Positions 1-10,266 are shown, numbered from the stretch's first letter. The stretch is DNA of 64,000 nt from Auanema rhodensis (GCA_964057225.1 OZ059897.1:10168001-10232000); one strand, 5' to 3'. Notes: generated by a model from the letters alone, not told the origin. Made by a program: numbers and translations.

Positions 1-493
1 CATCATTGCCAAAAAGGCAGAATTTGCTCTCATCTGTGAAGATGACTCTGCTCCAATCTTCTGGTGTCCAATGAAGATGAGCCCGAGCAAATTCTAGCCT
101 CGCTTGCCGGTTCTTGGCACTAACAAGCGGTTTGATGGCAGGTCTTCTTGCTCTCAAACCACGCTTCAGGAGACGCCTTCTAATATTGCTAGGGTCAAGA
201 TTGACCCTATACATCATAGTAAGGTGTTCTGTCAGCTGTTTTGACGTCAATTCTGGATGACGTTGAGCCAAGCGGACCATGGTGTTGTCCTGTGATGGTG
301 TGGTCTTCGGTGGGCGCCCTGGTTTTGTCTTCTTTATCATTGCTACTCCTTGGCTGTGATCCTTGATGATGGCTTGAACGCAGCTCTTCGAGATAGCCGT
401 AAAAGCAGCAATTTTTCGGGTTGCAAACCCTTCGTCTTTGAGCCTGAGGACTGTCTCCCTCATCTCGTTGCTGTATCTTCTGCCTTGAACCAT
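1..493 (-). CDS. Tc1-type transposase, N-terminal part (copy 1, partial)
   Basis: The ATG is at 491-493 and the frame is open to the window edge, covering about the first 164 residues. It includes the two N-terminal helix-turn-helix DNA-binding regions, the GRPPK linker between them and the first catalytic aspartate (TDESKF). The protein is the same as the start of copy 2. The second Asp and the Glu would lie outside the window, so I cannot tell whether this copy also carries the frameshift seen in copy 2. Confidence 0.85.
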   Translation of the reverse strand, partial: MVQGRRYSNEMRETVLRLKDEGFATRKIAAFTAISKSCVQAIIKDHSQGVAMIKKTKPGRPPKTTPSQDNTMVRLAQRHPELTSKQLTEHLTMMYRVNLDPSNIRRRLLKRGLRARRPAIKPLVSAKNRQARLEFARAHLHWTPEDWSRVIFTDESKFCLFGND

Positions 494-677
494 CTAAATT
501 TGCATATTAAAAATGAAGCTGAATCATTTTAATTTCCAAAATAATACATTTCAAAGTTAGTTTTAAAAAATGAATTCAGCTCCATTTTTTAGCAACATTT
601 CAGATTCCTAAATTGTAGTCTGAGCTCCAGATTCTAATATTTTCTAAATCTTGCCCTTTTTCTTTTACACATGACTG
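1..677 (-). mobile_element. Tc1/mariner transposon, copy 1 (cut by window edge)
   Basis: This is the 5' half of a Tc1-type DNA transposon read on the minus strand. Its right end carries the terminal inverted repeat (reverse complement begins CAGTCATGTGTAAAAG), followed by a TA at 678-679, the expected target dinucleotide. The sequence is almost base-for-base the same as 2209-2885 (offset 2208), and the similarity continues into non-transposon flank to about 1203. The copy therefore arose by duplication of an already inserted element, not by a new transposition. Confidence 0.9.
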
Positions 678-1203
678 TATGTGCTGCTGCTATGAAAGAA
701 TCTCTTTCAATTCAGGGAGTTAATATTTTTTTTAATTACTTAGATCTTTTCAGATCTCTAGTATTAAGCTTCTCCATAAGTTTTATCCTTGCTGGAATGA
801 GGGGTTGCCTTACATATTAGTATCTAGGTTGGTAAATCATGAAACGGGTGATGACAATGAGCACATTAATAAGTTAAAGGATGTAATAGGAAAAGGGAAT
901 CGAGGGATAATTGAGGTATCTTTATTTTTTCTAACTTTATTATTTTTGGTTTGATTATATTCACAGGGGCCTAAAAGAGAAACCTATGGCGTATATAACG
1001 TTATAGGAAAAAAAGAGACATAGGGAGATTTTATATTACAGATGTGTTACATAGAGCCTTGTTTGCACAGTAAGTTTTTTTTTTCGCACAAGCAATACTT
1101 TCGATATAGCTCGCAAGATGGCAATCACAACATCCACTTGAAGACATTGGAAGGTACGGAAATCATGATGAGAGCATCCTGGAATATTGCGAACATAGCT
1201 GCG
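678..1203 (+). repeat. Direct duplicate of the 2886-3412 transposon flank
   Basis: This stretch matches 2886-3412 with only one obvious one-base A-run length difference near 1006/3215. It contains part of the same decayed coding sequence, including an intron-like 51-bp GT...AG gap at 916-966. The match stops abruptly at 1203, where the left inverted repeat begins. Short open frames here are parts of the decayed sequence and not independent genes. Confidence 0.85.
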
Positions 1204-1353
1204 AGTAGAGAGCCGTGCAAAATTTACTAACCACGCCCCCAAACAGCTGTCAAAAACATACTTTTGGGGGCGTCAGCTGCTAAAAACATACTTTTGGGGC
1301 GCGTCAGCTGTCAAAAACATATTTTTGAGCGTCAGCTGTTAAAATCATATTTT
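1204..1353 (+). repeat. Left arm of long inverted repeat with ~30-bp subrepeats
   Basis: The arm begins AGTAGAGAGCC and contains about four imperfect tandem subrepeats of the form CAGCTGtcAAAAACATAcTTTTGgggGCGT. Its reverse complement is found at 4041-4193. Long terminal repeats made of short internal repeats are typical of Foldback-type DNA transposons. I see no transposase of that type between the arms and no clear target-site duplication, so the element would be non-autonomous or composite. Confidence 0.7.
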
Positions 1354-1542
1354 GGGATCATGGTTCATGGATTCTCCTTTTTTAAATTTAAAAATCATGA
1401 TTTAAAGCATGATTTTTTTTTAAAATCAAATTTAAATATGCTTTTTCAAATGTATGTATATATTTTTAATTATTTTTAAATATATTAAGTAAAAATAAAA
1501 ATCTTAATTTTAAATATTTAAATTATATTTAAATTTTATATA
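1354..1542. other. AT-rich spacer, no gene seen
   Basis: Almost pure A/T sequence lies between the left inverted-repeat arm and the Tc1 element. A similar AT-rich stretch precedes the right arm near 3970-4010. The TA at 1541-1542 is the target-site dinucleotide of the Tc1 insertion. Confidence 0.6.
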
Positions 1543-2885
1543 CAGTCATGTGTAAAAGAAAAAGGGCAAAACTTTCGAATGGTCTACTGAAGTAGTGAGA
1601 CTACAAAAAATTAAAAACTATGAAAAATAGAAATGGTGAGCAGACCACAAATCGAAAAATGCAAAAAAAACCAAAAAATTAAGACTTTATTAATATTTTG
1701 TCGGATACCCGAAATTATCAATCACAGCTTTGAGCCTTCTATTCATCGAATTGACGAGCTTCTTCAAAATACCCGGAGAAGTTTCTCGCCAGAGGATTCT
1801 TAGGCATCTGAACTTCTCGTCCTTGTTCGATGACGGAAATTTTCTTCTTCCCAAATCTCTCCATAGATGTTCGATCGGATTCAGATCGGGCGATTGACTA
1901 GGCCAGGGTAAGAGAGTGACCCTATTCTGCTGAAACCACTGTTTAGTTGTGCTTTGGGTCGTTGTCCTGCTGGAAGATGAATCTATTCCGCGTGCGGAAT
2001 CGATCCAAAGCATACGGCAGGAAGACTTCAGAGAGAATATTCTGATAGTCGGAAGCACACATGCGTCCTTCAATCCTAAACAGTGGTCCAACTTCCTCGC
2101 TGGTGAAACAACCCCACACCATTACGTTTCCACCTCCATGTTTGAAGGAAGGCTTTAAATAACGGTGGTTGTAACGCTCACCAACGGGCCTTCTGACAAA
2201 GCCAGGTCCATCATTGCCAAAAAGGCAGAATTTGCTCTCATCTGTGAAGATGACTCTGCTCCAATCTTCTGGTGTCCAATGAAGATGAGCCCGAGCAAAT
2301 TCTAGCCTCGCTTGCCGGTTCTTGGCACTAACAAGCGGTTTGATGGCAGGTCTTCTTGCTCTCAAACCACGCTTCAGGAGACGCCTTCTAATATTGCTAG
2401 GGTCAAGATTGACCCTATACATCATAGTAAGGTGTTCTGTCAGCTGTTTTGACGTCAATTCTGGATGACGTTGAGCCAAGCGGACCATGGTGTTGTCCTG
2501 TGATGGTGTGGTCTTCGGTGGGCGCCCTGGTTTTGTCTTCTTTATCATTGCTACTCCTTGGCTGTGATCCTTGATGATGGCTTGAACGCAGCTCTTCGAG
2601 ATAGCCGTAAAAGCAGCAATTTTTCGGGTTGCAAACCCTTCGTCTTTGAGCCTGAGGACTGTCTCCCTCATCTCGTTGCTGTATCTTCTGCCTTGAACCA
2701 TCTAAATTTGCATATTAAAAATGAAGCTGAATCATTTTAATTTCCAAAATAATACATTTCAAAGTTAGTTTTAAAAAATGAATTCAGCTCCATTTTTTAG
2801 CAACATTTCAGATTCCTTAATTGTAGTCTGAGCTCCAGATTCTAATATTTTCTAAATCTTGCCCTTTTTCTTTTACACATGACTG
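1543..2885 (-). mobile_element. Tc1/mariner transposon, copy 2 (complete ends, frameshifted)
   Basis: This is a 1,343-bp element with 27-bp terminal inverted repeats at 1543-1569 and 2859-2885. Both begin CAGTCATGTGTAAAAG read inward, and both are flanked by TA (1541-1542 and 2886-2887). Length, TA target and the single transposase fit the Tc1 branch of the Tc1/mariner superfamily. The transposase frame is broken, so the copy is probably non-autonomous, but its ends look intact. Confidence 0.93.
1690..2701 (-). pseudogene. Tc1-type DD34E transposase, frameshifted
   Basis: The protein starts at ATG 2699-2701 and runs 252 codons to a stop at 1943. It carries paired helix-turn-helix regions with a GRPPK linker (residues 59-63), the first catalytic Asp at 154 (TDES) and the second at 246 (QQDND). 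The remainder, including the motif with the catalytic Glu (PDLNPIEHLW), lies in another frame that overlaps from about 1950 to its stop at 1690. A small indel near 1945-1955 therefore separates the second Asp from the Glu. All three catalytic residues are present in sequence, but no single frame contains them. Confidence 0.9.
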
Positions 2886-3994
2886 TATGTGCTGCTGCTA
2901 TGAAAGAATCTCTTTCAATTCAGGGAGTTAATATTTTTTTTAATTACTTAGATCTTTTCAGATCTCTAGTATTAAGCTTCTCCATAAGTTTTATCCTTGC
3001 TGGAATGAGGGGTTGCCTTACATATTAGTATCTAGGTTGGTAAATCATGAAACGGGTGATGACAATGAGCACATTAATAAGTTAAAGGATGTAATAGGAA
3101 AAGGGAATCGAGGGATAATTGAGGTATCTTTATTTTTTCTAACTTTATTATTTTTGGTTTGATTATATTCACAGGGGCCTAAAAGAGAAACCTATGGCGT
3201 ATATAACGTTATAGGAAAAAAAAGAGACATAGGGAGATTTTATATTACAGATGTGTTACATAGAGCCTTGTTTGCACAGTAAGTTTTTTTTTTCGCACAA
3301 GCAATACTTTCGATATAGCTCGCAAGATGGCAATCACAACATCCACTTGAAGACATTGGAAGGTACGGAAATCATGATGAGAGCATCCTGGAATATTGCG
3401 AACATAGCTGCGGCAATGTTCTGCTGTTCTAAATGTTGCATACGGATCGCATCAAACGAAAATCTTAGGAAAACGGTAAACGATACATTATATGGAATTT
3501 ATTATCGTATATCAGGGAAAAAGGGGTAAGCCATATTATCATATTCTAATAATTTTATCAAATTAATACAGAAATGTTTTCAATATTTTCACCAATAACA
3601 CCGGTATATTGAAAATACATGCAATGGAAAATATTCAAAGCTCTCAACAACAAACAATTGAGAAGCAATGGGTAAATTTCGTAACTGAGTTTTGGAAAAA
3701 AATCATATACGACTAGGTCCAAGGCAGCAAAAAATCACGTGTCTGGGATTAGAAAAAATTGTAGGAGTATTAGAATTACCCAAATTGTCCATATCGGATA
3801 GAGATACAATAAGAGCACTAGAATTATCGTTAGAAAACATTACTTGTGGAAATGTAACACCTGACATTCTAGTAGGCATTGACTTCATGTGGGAGATATG
3901 GGGAAACCAACATCCAATAAGATTGATGTCAGGTCTACACCTGATAAGAACTGAATTGGGTCCTATAGTTAAAATAATTTTTAAAAAGATTTAA
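2886..3994 (+). pseudogene. Decayed BEL/Pao-like coding fragment
   Basis: A discontinuous plus-strand coding trace lies to the right of Tc1 copy 2. An intron-like gap at 3124-3174 (GT...CAG, 51 bp) joins an upstream frame to one continuing through about 3250. A second gap at 3526-3571 (46 bp) also joins open frames in phase. The best-recognised part is 3692-3994, where PDILVGIDFMW followed by SGLHLIRTELGPI resembles the protease-to-RT region of BEL/Pao retrotransposons. I cannot assign 2886-3600 to a family. Frame breaks and missing RT motifs show that it is not functional. Confidence 0.5.
3124..3174 (+). other. Intron-like gap, 51 bp
   Basis: GAG|GTATC ... TTCACAG|GGG is a short GT-AG interval with a pyrimidine-rich 3' end that joins two open frames. 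The duplicate lies at 916-966. The size and 3' end resemble short nematode introns. This is a prediction from sequence only. Confidence 0.35.
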
Positions 3995-4040
3995 AAAAAA
4001 ATTATTTTGATCCATGCGCAGGCTCGAGAGCCTGCCTCGG

Positions 4041-4193
4041 GAGGAAAAGTATATTTTTGACAGCTGACGCCGAAAATATGATTTTGACAGCTGACGCCCC
4101 CAAAAGTATGTTTTTAGCAGTTGACGCCCTGAAAAGTATGTTTTTAGCAACTGTTTGGGGGGGTGGTTAGTAAATTCGGCATGGCTCTCTACT
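4041..4193 (-). repeat. Right arm of long inverted repeat
   Basis: The reverse complement begins AGTAGAGAGCCATGCC and again contains four ~30-bp subrepeats, matching the arm at 1204-1353 with scattered differences. The outermost bases read in phase with the Tc1 transposase remnant immediately to the right. The arm either inserted into that gene or captured part of it. About 2.7 kb lies between the arms, including Tc1 copy 2. Confidence 0.7.
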
Positions 4194-4290
4194 ATTATAG
4201 ACGACCAATCTTCGAACGTCCAGTTTAAATGCTCTCGGGCAAAATCTATTCTCTTCTGCCTGTTACCAACCGATATTAAAGTTTGAATAT
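4194..4290 (-). pseudogene. Tc1-type transposase remnant
   Basis: The minus strand reads NRQKRIDFAREHLNWTFEDW, which matches the segment just before the first catalytic Asp of Tc1 transposases (compare NRQARLEFARAHLHWTPEDW in copy 2). It is only about 30 codons long. It is bounded by the inverted-repeat arm on one side and unrelated AT-rich sequence on the other. The divergence from copies 1 and 2 shows a different, older family. Confidence 0.75.
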
Positions 4291-4418
4291 GTAAAAATAG
4301 GTACTTGTGAAAAACATACTACACATACGCACGTATATTACGTACATGTGAAATAAAATGTGTCCATGTAGTGTGTATTAAATAGGTATATGTAAAAATG
4401 CGTACATGTATTAATGCC
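4291..4418. other. Unique left border of the tRNA array
   Basis: This is non-coding sequence with a small imperfect repeat (TATGTAAAAATagGTACtTG near 4288 and again near 4387) and several GTACATGT-like words. It is the only leader in the window that differs entirely from the array spacer, so L1 has a different 5' flank from every other tRNA here. Confidence 0.5.
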
Positions 4419-4490
4419 GCCCAAGTAGTATAGTGGTTAGTACTCCACGTTGTGGCCGTGGCGACACAGGTTCGATTCCTGTCTTGGGCA
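4419..4490 (+). tRNA. tRNA-His: tRNA-His(GTG) L1
   Basis: Class C. First gene of the array, with a unique 5' flank (TTAATGCC) instead of the array leader. Confidence 0.96.
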
Positions 4491-4626
4491 TTTTTTGTTT
4501 TGAAATTAAAATGCTATAAACATATTGCTTGCTTGTCATGTTAGATTTGTTTAATTCAAATACTTATTTAAGTTCTAACAATTTTCGATATGAACACACT
4601 AACTCTGTTAAGTTGTTGTAATATCG

Positions 4627-4698
4627 GCCCAAGTAGTATAGTGGTTAGTACTCCACGTTGTGGCCGTGGCGACACAAGTTCGATTCCTGTCTTGGGCA
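4627..4698 (+). tRNA. tRNA-His: tRNA-His(GTG) L2
   Basis: Class M: G52A leaves an A-C mismatch in the T stem and alters the B box. Confidence 0.85.
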
Positions 4699-4904
4699 TT
4701 TTTTGTTTTGAAATTAAAATGCTATAAACATATCGCTTGCTGTCATGTTAGATTTGTTTAATTTAAATACTTATTTAAGTTCTAACAATTTTCGACTTAA
4801 TCACGTTCAATTAACAGTATTGTTTTCAAAAATAAAGACATCTTTCAATTTCTGGTCATTGAATTAGAATTTTCATGTTGTCACACAGAAATTGAAGAAT
4901 CTTA

Positions 4905-4926
4905 GTTCATTTCAGTAACAATGAAC
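4905..4926 (+). other. Spacer hairpin (representative copy)
   Basis: GTTCATT and AATGAAC are perfect 7-bp complements separated by an 8-base loop (TCAGTAAC), about 32 bp upstream of tRNA L3. The same hairpin recurs in most long units of both arrays and is missing from the 208-bp units. In right-array units with TTAATGAA the loop is altered. Function is unknown. Confidence 0.5.
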
Positions 4927-4957
4927 ACACTAACTTTGTTAAGTTGTTGTAATATCG

Positions 4958-5029
4958 GCCCAAGTAATATAGTGGTTAGTACTCCACGTTGTGGCCGTGG
5001 CGACACAGATTCGATTCCTGTCTTGGGCA
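4958..5029 (+). tRNA. tRNA-His: tRNA-His(GTG) L3
   Basis: Class D. Confidence 0.8.
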
Positions 5030-5289
5030 TTTTTTGTTCTGAAATTTAAATGCTATAAAATTATTGCTTGTTTGTCATGTTAGATTTCTTTAATTTGAAT
5101 ACTTATTCAAGTTCTAACAATTTTCGATTTAATCACGTTCAATCAACTGTATTGTTTTCAAAAATAAAGACAAAATTCAATTTCTGTTCATTGAATTAGA
5201 ATTTTCATGTTGTCACACAGAAATTGAAGAATCTTAGTTCATTTCAGTAACAATGAACACACTAACTCTGTTAAGTTGTTGTAATATCG

Positions 5290-5361
5290 GCCCAAGTAGT
5301 ATAGTGGTTAGTACTCCACGTTGTGGCCGTGGCGACACAGGTTCGATTCCTGTCTTGGGCA
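5290..5361 (+). tRNA. tRNA-His: tRNA-His(GTG) L4
   Basis: Class C. First gene of the first 2,820-bp superunit. Confidence 0.96.
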
Positions 5362-5497
5362 TTTTTTGTTTTGAAATTAAAATGCTATAAACATATTGCT
5401 TGCTTGTCATGTTAGATTTGTTTAATTCAAATACTTATTTAAGTTCTAACAATTTTCGATATGAACACACTAACTCTGTTAAGTTGTTGTAATATCG

Positions 5498-5569
5498 GCC
5501 CAAGTAGTATAGTGGTTAGTACTCCACGTTGTGGCCGTGGCGACACAAGTTCGATTCCTGTCTTGGGCA
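5498..5569 (+). tRNA. tRNA-His: tRNA-His(GTG) L5
   Basis: Class M. Confidence 0.85.
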
Positions 5570-5704
5570 TTTTTTGTTTTGAAATTAAAATGCTATAAAC
5601 ATATTGCTTGCTGTCATGTTAGATTTGTTTAATTTAAATACTTATTTAAGTTCTAACAATTTTCGATATGAACACACTAACTCTGTTAAGTTGTTGTAAT
5701 ATCG

Positions 5705-5776
5705 GCCCAAGTAGTATAGTGGTTAGTACTCCACGTTGTGGCCGTGGCGACACAAGTTCGATTCCTGTCTTGGGCA
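5705..5776 (+). tRNA. tRNA-His: tRNA-His(GTG) L6
   Basis: Class M. Confidence 0.85.
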
Positions 5777-6035
5777 TTTTTTGTTTTGAAATTAAAATGC
5801 TATAAACATATCGCTTGCTGTCATGTTAGATTTGTTTAATTTAAATACTTATTTAAGTTCTAACAATTTTCGACTTAATCACGTTCAATCAACTGTATTG
5901 TTTTCAAAAATAAAGACATCTTTCAATTTCTGGTCATTGAATTAGAATTTTCATGTTGTCACACAGAAATTGAAGAATCTTAGTTCATTTCAGTAACAAT
6001 GAACACACTAACTCTGTTAAGTTGTTGTAATATCG

Positions 6036-6107
6036 GCCCAAGTAATATAGTGGTTAGTACTCCACGTTGTGGCCGTGGCGACACAGATTCGATTCCTGTC
6101 TTGGGCA
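6036..6107 (+). tRNA. tRNA-His: tRNA-His(GTG) L7
   Basis: Class D. Confidence 0.8.
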
Positions 6108-6367
6108 TTTTTTGTTCTGAAATTTAAATGCTATAAAATTATTGCTTGTTTGTCATGTTAGATTTCTTTAATTTGAATACTTATTCAAGTTCTAACAATT
6201 TTCGATTTAATCACGTTCAATCAACTGTATTGTTTTCAAAAATAAAGACAAAATTCAATTTCTGTTCATTGAATTAGAATTTTCATGTTGTCACACAGAA
6301 ATTGAAGAATCTTAGTTCATTTCAGTAACAATGAACACACTAACTCTGTTAAGTTGTTGTAATATCG

Positions 6368-6439
6368 GCCCAAGTAGTATAGTGGTTAGTACTCCACGTT
6401 GTGGCCGTGGCGACACAGGTTCGATTCCTGTCTTGGGCA
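6368..6439 (+). tRNA. tRNA-His: tRNA-His(GTG) L8
   Basis: Class C. Confidence 0.96.
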
Positions 6440-6575
6440 TTTTTTGTTTTGAAATTAAAATGCTATAAACATATTGCTTGCTTGTCATGTTAGATTTGTT
6501 TAATTCAAATACTTATTTAAGTTCTAACAATTTTCGATATGAACACACTAACTCTGTTAAGTTGTTGTAATATCG

Positions 6576-6647
6576 GCCCAAGTAGTATAGTGGTTAGTAC
6601 TCCACGTTGTGGCCGTGGCGACACAAGTTCGATTCCTGTCTTGGGCA
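6576..6647 (+). tRNA. tRNA-His: tRNA-His(GTG) L9
   Basis: Class M. Confidence 0.85.
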
Positions 6648-6906
6648 TTTTTTGTTTTGAAATTAAAATGCTATAAACATATTGCTTGCTGTCATGTTAG
6701 ATTTGTTTAATTTAAATACTTATTTAAGTTCTAACAATTTTCGACTTAATCACGTTCAATCAACTGTATTGTTTTCAAAAATAAAGACATCTTTCAATTT
6801 CTGGTCATTGAATTAGAATTTTCATGTTGTCACACAGAAATTGAAGAATCTTAGTTCATTTCAGTAACAATGAACACACTAACTTTGTTAAGTTGTTGTA
6901 ATATCG

Positions 6907-6978
6907 GCCCAAGTAATATAGTGGTTAGTACTCCACGTTGTGGCCGTGGCGACACAGATTCGATTCCTGTCTTGGGCA
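6907..6978 (+). tRNA. tRNA-His: tRNA-His(GTG) L10
   Basis: Class D. Confidence 0.8.
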
Positions 6979-7238
6979 TTTTTTGTTCTGAAATTTAAAT
7001 GCTATAAAATTATTGCTTGTTTGTCATGTTAGATTTCTTTAATTTGAATACTTATTCAAGTTCTAACAATTTTCGATTTAATCACGTTCAATCAACTGTA
7101 TTGTTTTCAAAAATAAAGACAAAATTCAATTTCTGTTCATTGAATTAGAATTTTCATGTTGTCACACAGAAATTGAAGAATCTTAGTTCATTTCAGTAAC
7201 AATGAACACACTAACTCTGTTAAGTTGTTGTAATATCG

Positions 7239-7310
7239 GCCCAAGTAGTATAGTGGTTAGTACTCCACGTTGTGGCCGTGGCGACACAGGTTCGATTCCT
7301 GTCTTGGGCA
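7239..7310 (+). tRNA. tRNA-His: tRNA-His(GTG) L11
   Basis: Class C. Confidence 0.96.
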
Positions 7311-7446
7311 TTTTTTGTTTTGAAATTAAAATGCTATAAACATATTGCTTGCTTGTCATGTTAGATTTGTTTAATTCAAATACTTATTTAAGTTCTAACA
7401 ATTTTCGATATGAACACACTAACTCTGTTAAGTTGTTGTAATATCG

Positions 7447-7518
7447 GCCCAAGTAGTATAGTGGTTAGTACTCCACGTTGTGGCCGTGGCGACACAAGTT
7501 CGATTCCTGTCTTGGGCA
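7447..7518 (+). tRNA. tRNA-His: tRNA-His(GTG) L12
   Basis: Class M. Confidence 0.85.
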
Positions 7519-7777
7519 TTTTTTGTTTTGAAATTAAAATGCTATAAACATATCGCTTGCTGTCATGTTAGATTTGTTTAATTTAAATACTTATTTAAGT
7601 TCTAACAATTTTCGACTTAATCACGTTCAATTAACAGTATTGTTTTCAAAAATAAAGACATCTTTCAATTTCTGGTCATTGAATTAGAATTTTCATGTTG
7701 TCACACAGAAATTGAAGAATCTTAGTTCATTTCAGTAACAATGAACACACTAACTTTGTTAAGTTGTTGTAATATCG

Positions 7778-7849
7778 GCCCAAGTAATATAGTGGTTAGT
7801 ACTCCACGTTGTGGCCGTGGCGACACAGATTCGATTCCTGTCTTGGGCA
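7778..7849 (+). tRNA. tRNA-His: tRNA-His(GTG) L13
   Basis: Class D. Confidence 0.8.
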
Positions 7850-8109
7850 TTTTTTGTTCTGAAATTTAAATGCTATAAAATTATTGCTTGTTTGTCATGT
7901 TAGATTTCTTTAATTTGAATACTTATTCAAGTTCTAACAATTTTCGATTTAATCACGTTCAATCAACTGTATTGTTTTCAAAAATAAAGACAAAATTCAA
8001 TTTCTGTTCATTGAATTAGAATTTTCATGTTGTCACACAGAAATTGAAGAATCTTAGTTCATTTCAGTAACAATGAACACACTAACTCTGTTAAGTTGTT
8101 GTAATATCG

Positions 8110-8181
8110 GCCCAAGTAGTATAGTGGTTAGTACTCCACGTTGTGGCCGTGGCGACACAGGTTCGATTCCTGTCTTGGGCA
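8110..8181 (+). tRNA. tRNA-His: tRNA-His(GTG) L14
   Basis: Class C. First gene of the second 2,820-bp superunit. Confidence 0.96.
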
Positions 8182-8317
8182 TTTTTTGTTTTGAAATTAA
8201 AATGCTATAAACATATTGCTTGCTTGTCATGTTAGATTTGTTTAATTCAAATACTTATTTAAGTTCTAACAATTTTCGATATGAACACACTAACTCTGTT
8301 AAGTTGTTGTAATATCG

Positions 8318-8389
8318 GCCCAAGTAGTATAGTGGTTAGTACTCCACGTTGTGGCCGTGGCGACACAAGTTCGATTCCTGTCTTGGGCA
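8318..8389 (+). tRNA. tRNA-His: tRNA-His(GTG) L15
   Basis: Class M. Confidence 0.85.
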
Positions 8390-8524
8390 TTTTTTGTTTT
8401 GAAATTAAAATGCTATAAACATATTGCTTGCTGTCATGTTAGATTTGTTTAATTTAAATACTTATTTAAGTTCTAACAATTTTCGATATGAACACACTAA
8501 CTCTGTTAAGTTGTTGTAATATCG

Positions 8525-8596
8525 GCCCAAGTAGTATAGTGGTTAGTACTCCACGTTGTGGCCGTGGCGACACAAGTTCGATTCCTGTCTTGGGCA
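8525..8596 (+). tRNA. tRNA-His: tRNA-His(GTG) L16
   Basis: Class M. Confidence 0.85.
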
Positions 8597-8855
8597 TTTT
8601 TTGTTTTGAAATTAAAATGCTATAAACATATCGCTTGCTGTCATGTTAGATTTGTTTAATTTAAATACTTATTTAAGTTCTAACAATTTTCGACTTAATC
8701 ACGTTCAATCAACTGTATTGTTTTCAAAAATAAAGACATCTTTCAATTTCTGGTCATTGAATTAGAATTTTCATGTTGTCACACAGAAATTGAAGAATCT
8801 TAGTTCATTTCAGTAACAATGAACACACTAACTCTGTTAAGTTGTTGTAATATCG

Positions 8856-8927
8856 GCCCAAGTAATATAGTGGTTAGTACTCCACGTTGTGGCCGTGGCG
8901 ACACAGATTCGATTCCTGTCTTGGGCA
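8856..8927 (+). tRNA. tRNA-His: tRNA-His(GTG) L17
   Basis: Class D. Confidence 0.8.
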
Positions 8928-9187
8928 TTTTTTGTTCTGAAATTTAAATGCTATAAAATTATTGCTTGTTTGTCATGTTAGATTTCTTTAATTTGAATAC
9001 TTATTCAAGTTCTAACAATTTTCGATTTAATCACGTTCAATCAACTGTATTGTTTTCAAAAATAAAGACAAAATTCAATTTCTGTTCATTGAATTAGAAT
9101 TTTCATGTTGTCACACAGAAATTGAAGAATCTTAGTTCATTTCAGTAACAATGAACACACTAACTCTGTTAAGTTGTTGTAATATCG

Positions 9188-9259
9188 GCCCAAGTAGTAT
9201 AGTGGTTAGTACTCCACGTTGTGGCCGTGGCGACACAGGTTCGATTCCTGTCTTGGGCA
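9188..9259 (+). tRNA. tRNA-His: tRNA-His(GTG) L18
   Basis: Class C. Confidence 0.96.
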
Positions 9260-9395
9260 TTTTTTGTTTTGAAATTAAAATGCTATAAACATATTGCTTG
9301 CTTGTCATGTTAGATTTGTTTAATTCAAATACTTATTTAAGTTCTAACAATTTTCGATATGAACACACTAACTCTGTTAAGTTGTTGTAATATCG

Positions 9396-9467
9396 GCCCA
9401 AGTAGTATAGTGGTTAGTACTCCACGTTGTGGCCGTGGCGACACAAGTTCGATTCCTGTCTTGGGCA
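9396..9467 (+). tRNA. tRNA-His: tRNA-His(GTG) L19
   Basis: Class M. Confidence 0.85.
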
Positions 9468-9726
9468 TTTTTTGTTTTGAAATTAAAATGCTATAAACAT
9501 ATTGCTTGCTGTCATGTTAGATTTGTTTAATTTAAATACTTATTTAAGTTCTAACAATTTTCGACTTAATCACGTTCAATCAACTGTATTGTTTTCAAAA
9601 ATAAAGACATCTTTCAATTTCTGGTCATTGAATTAGAATTTTCATGTTGTCACACAGAAATTGAAGAATCTTAGTTCATTTCAGTAACAATGAACACACT
9701 AACTTTGTTAAGTTGTTGTAATATCG

Positions 9727-9798
9727 GCCCAAGTAATATAGTGGTTAGTACTCCACGTTGTGGCCGTGGCGACACAGATTCGATTCCTGTCTTGGGCA
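9727..9798 (+). tRNA. tRNA-His: tRNA-His(GTG) L20
   Basis: Class D. Confidence 0.8.
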
Positions 9799-10058
9799 TT
9801 TTTTGTTCTGAAATTTAAATGCTATAAAATTATTGCTTGTTTGTCATGTTAGATTTCTTTAATTTGAATACTTATTCAAGTTCTAACAATTTTCGATTTA
9901 ATCACGTTCAATCAACTGTATTGTTTTCAAAAATAAAGACAAAATTCAATTTCTGTTCATTGAATTAGAATTTTCATGTTGTCACACAGAAATTGAAGAA
10001 TCTTAGTTCATTTCAGTAACAATGAACACACTAACTCTGTTAAGTTGTTGTAATATCG

Positions 10059-10130
10059 GCCCAAGTAGTATAGTGGTTAGTACTCCACGTTGTGGCCGTG
10101 GCGACACAGGTTCGATTCCTGTCTTGGGCA
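10059..10130 (+). tRNA. tRNA-His: tRNA-His(GTG) L21
   Basis: Class C. Confidence 0.96.
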
Positions 10131-10266
10131 TTTTTTGTTTTGAAATTAAAATGCTATAAACATATTGCTTGCTTGTCATGTTAGATTTGTTTAATTCAAA
10201 TACTTATTTAAGTTCTAACAATTTTCGATATGAACACACTAACTCTGTTAAGTTGTTGTAATATCG

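Larger units (their letters stand above)
5290..8109 (+). repeat. Higher-order repeat, 2,820 bp, copy 1 (L4-L13)
   Basis: Ten tRNA genes with spacings 208, 207, 331, 332, 208, 331, 332, 208, 331, 332 form a superunit. The class order is C M M D C M D C M D. The next 2,820 bp repeats the same spacing and class order. Confidence 0.9.

Noticed and set aside
350-532. Plus-strand open frame, repeated at 2558-2740
   Set aside because: It is the antisense shadow of the Tc1 transposase N-terminus.
3672-3716. A third intron-like gap of 45 bp
   Set aside because: Joining its ends does not enter the frame that encodes the protease-like segment. It leads to a stop, so it does not behave as an intron.
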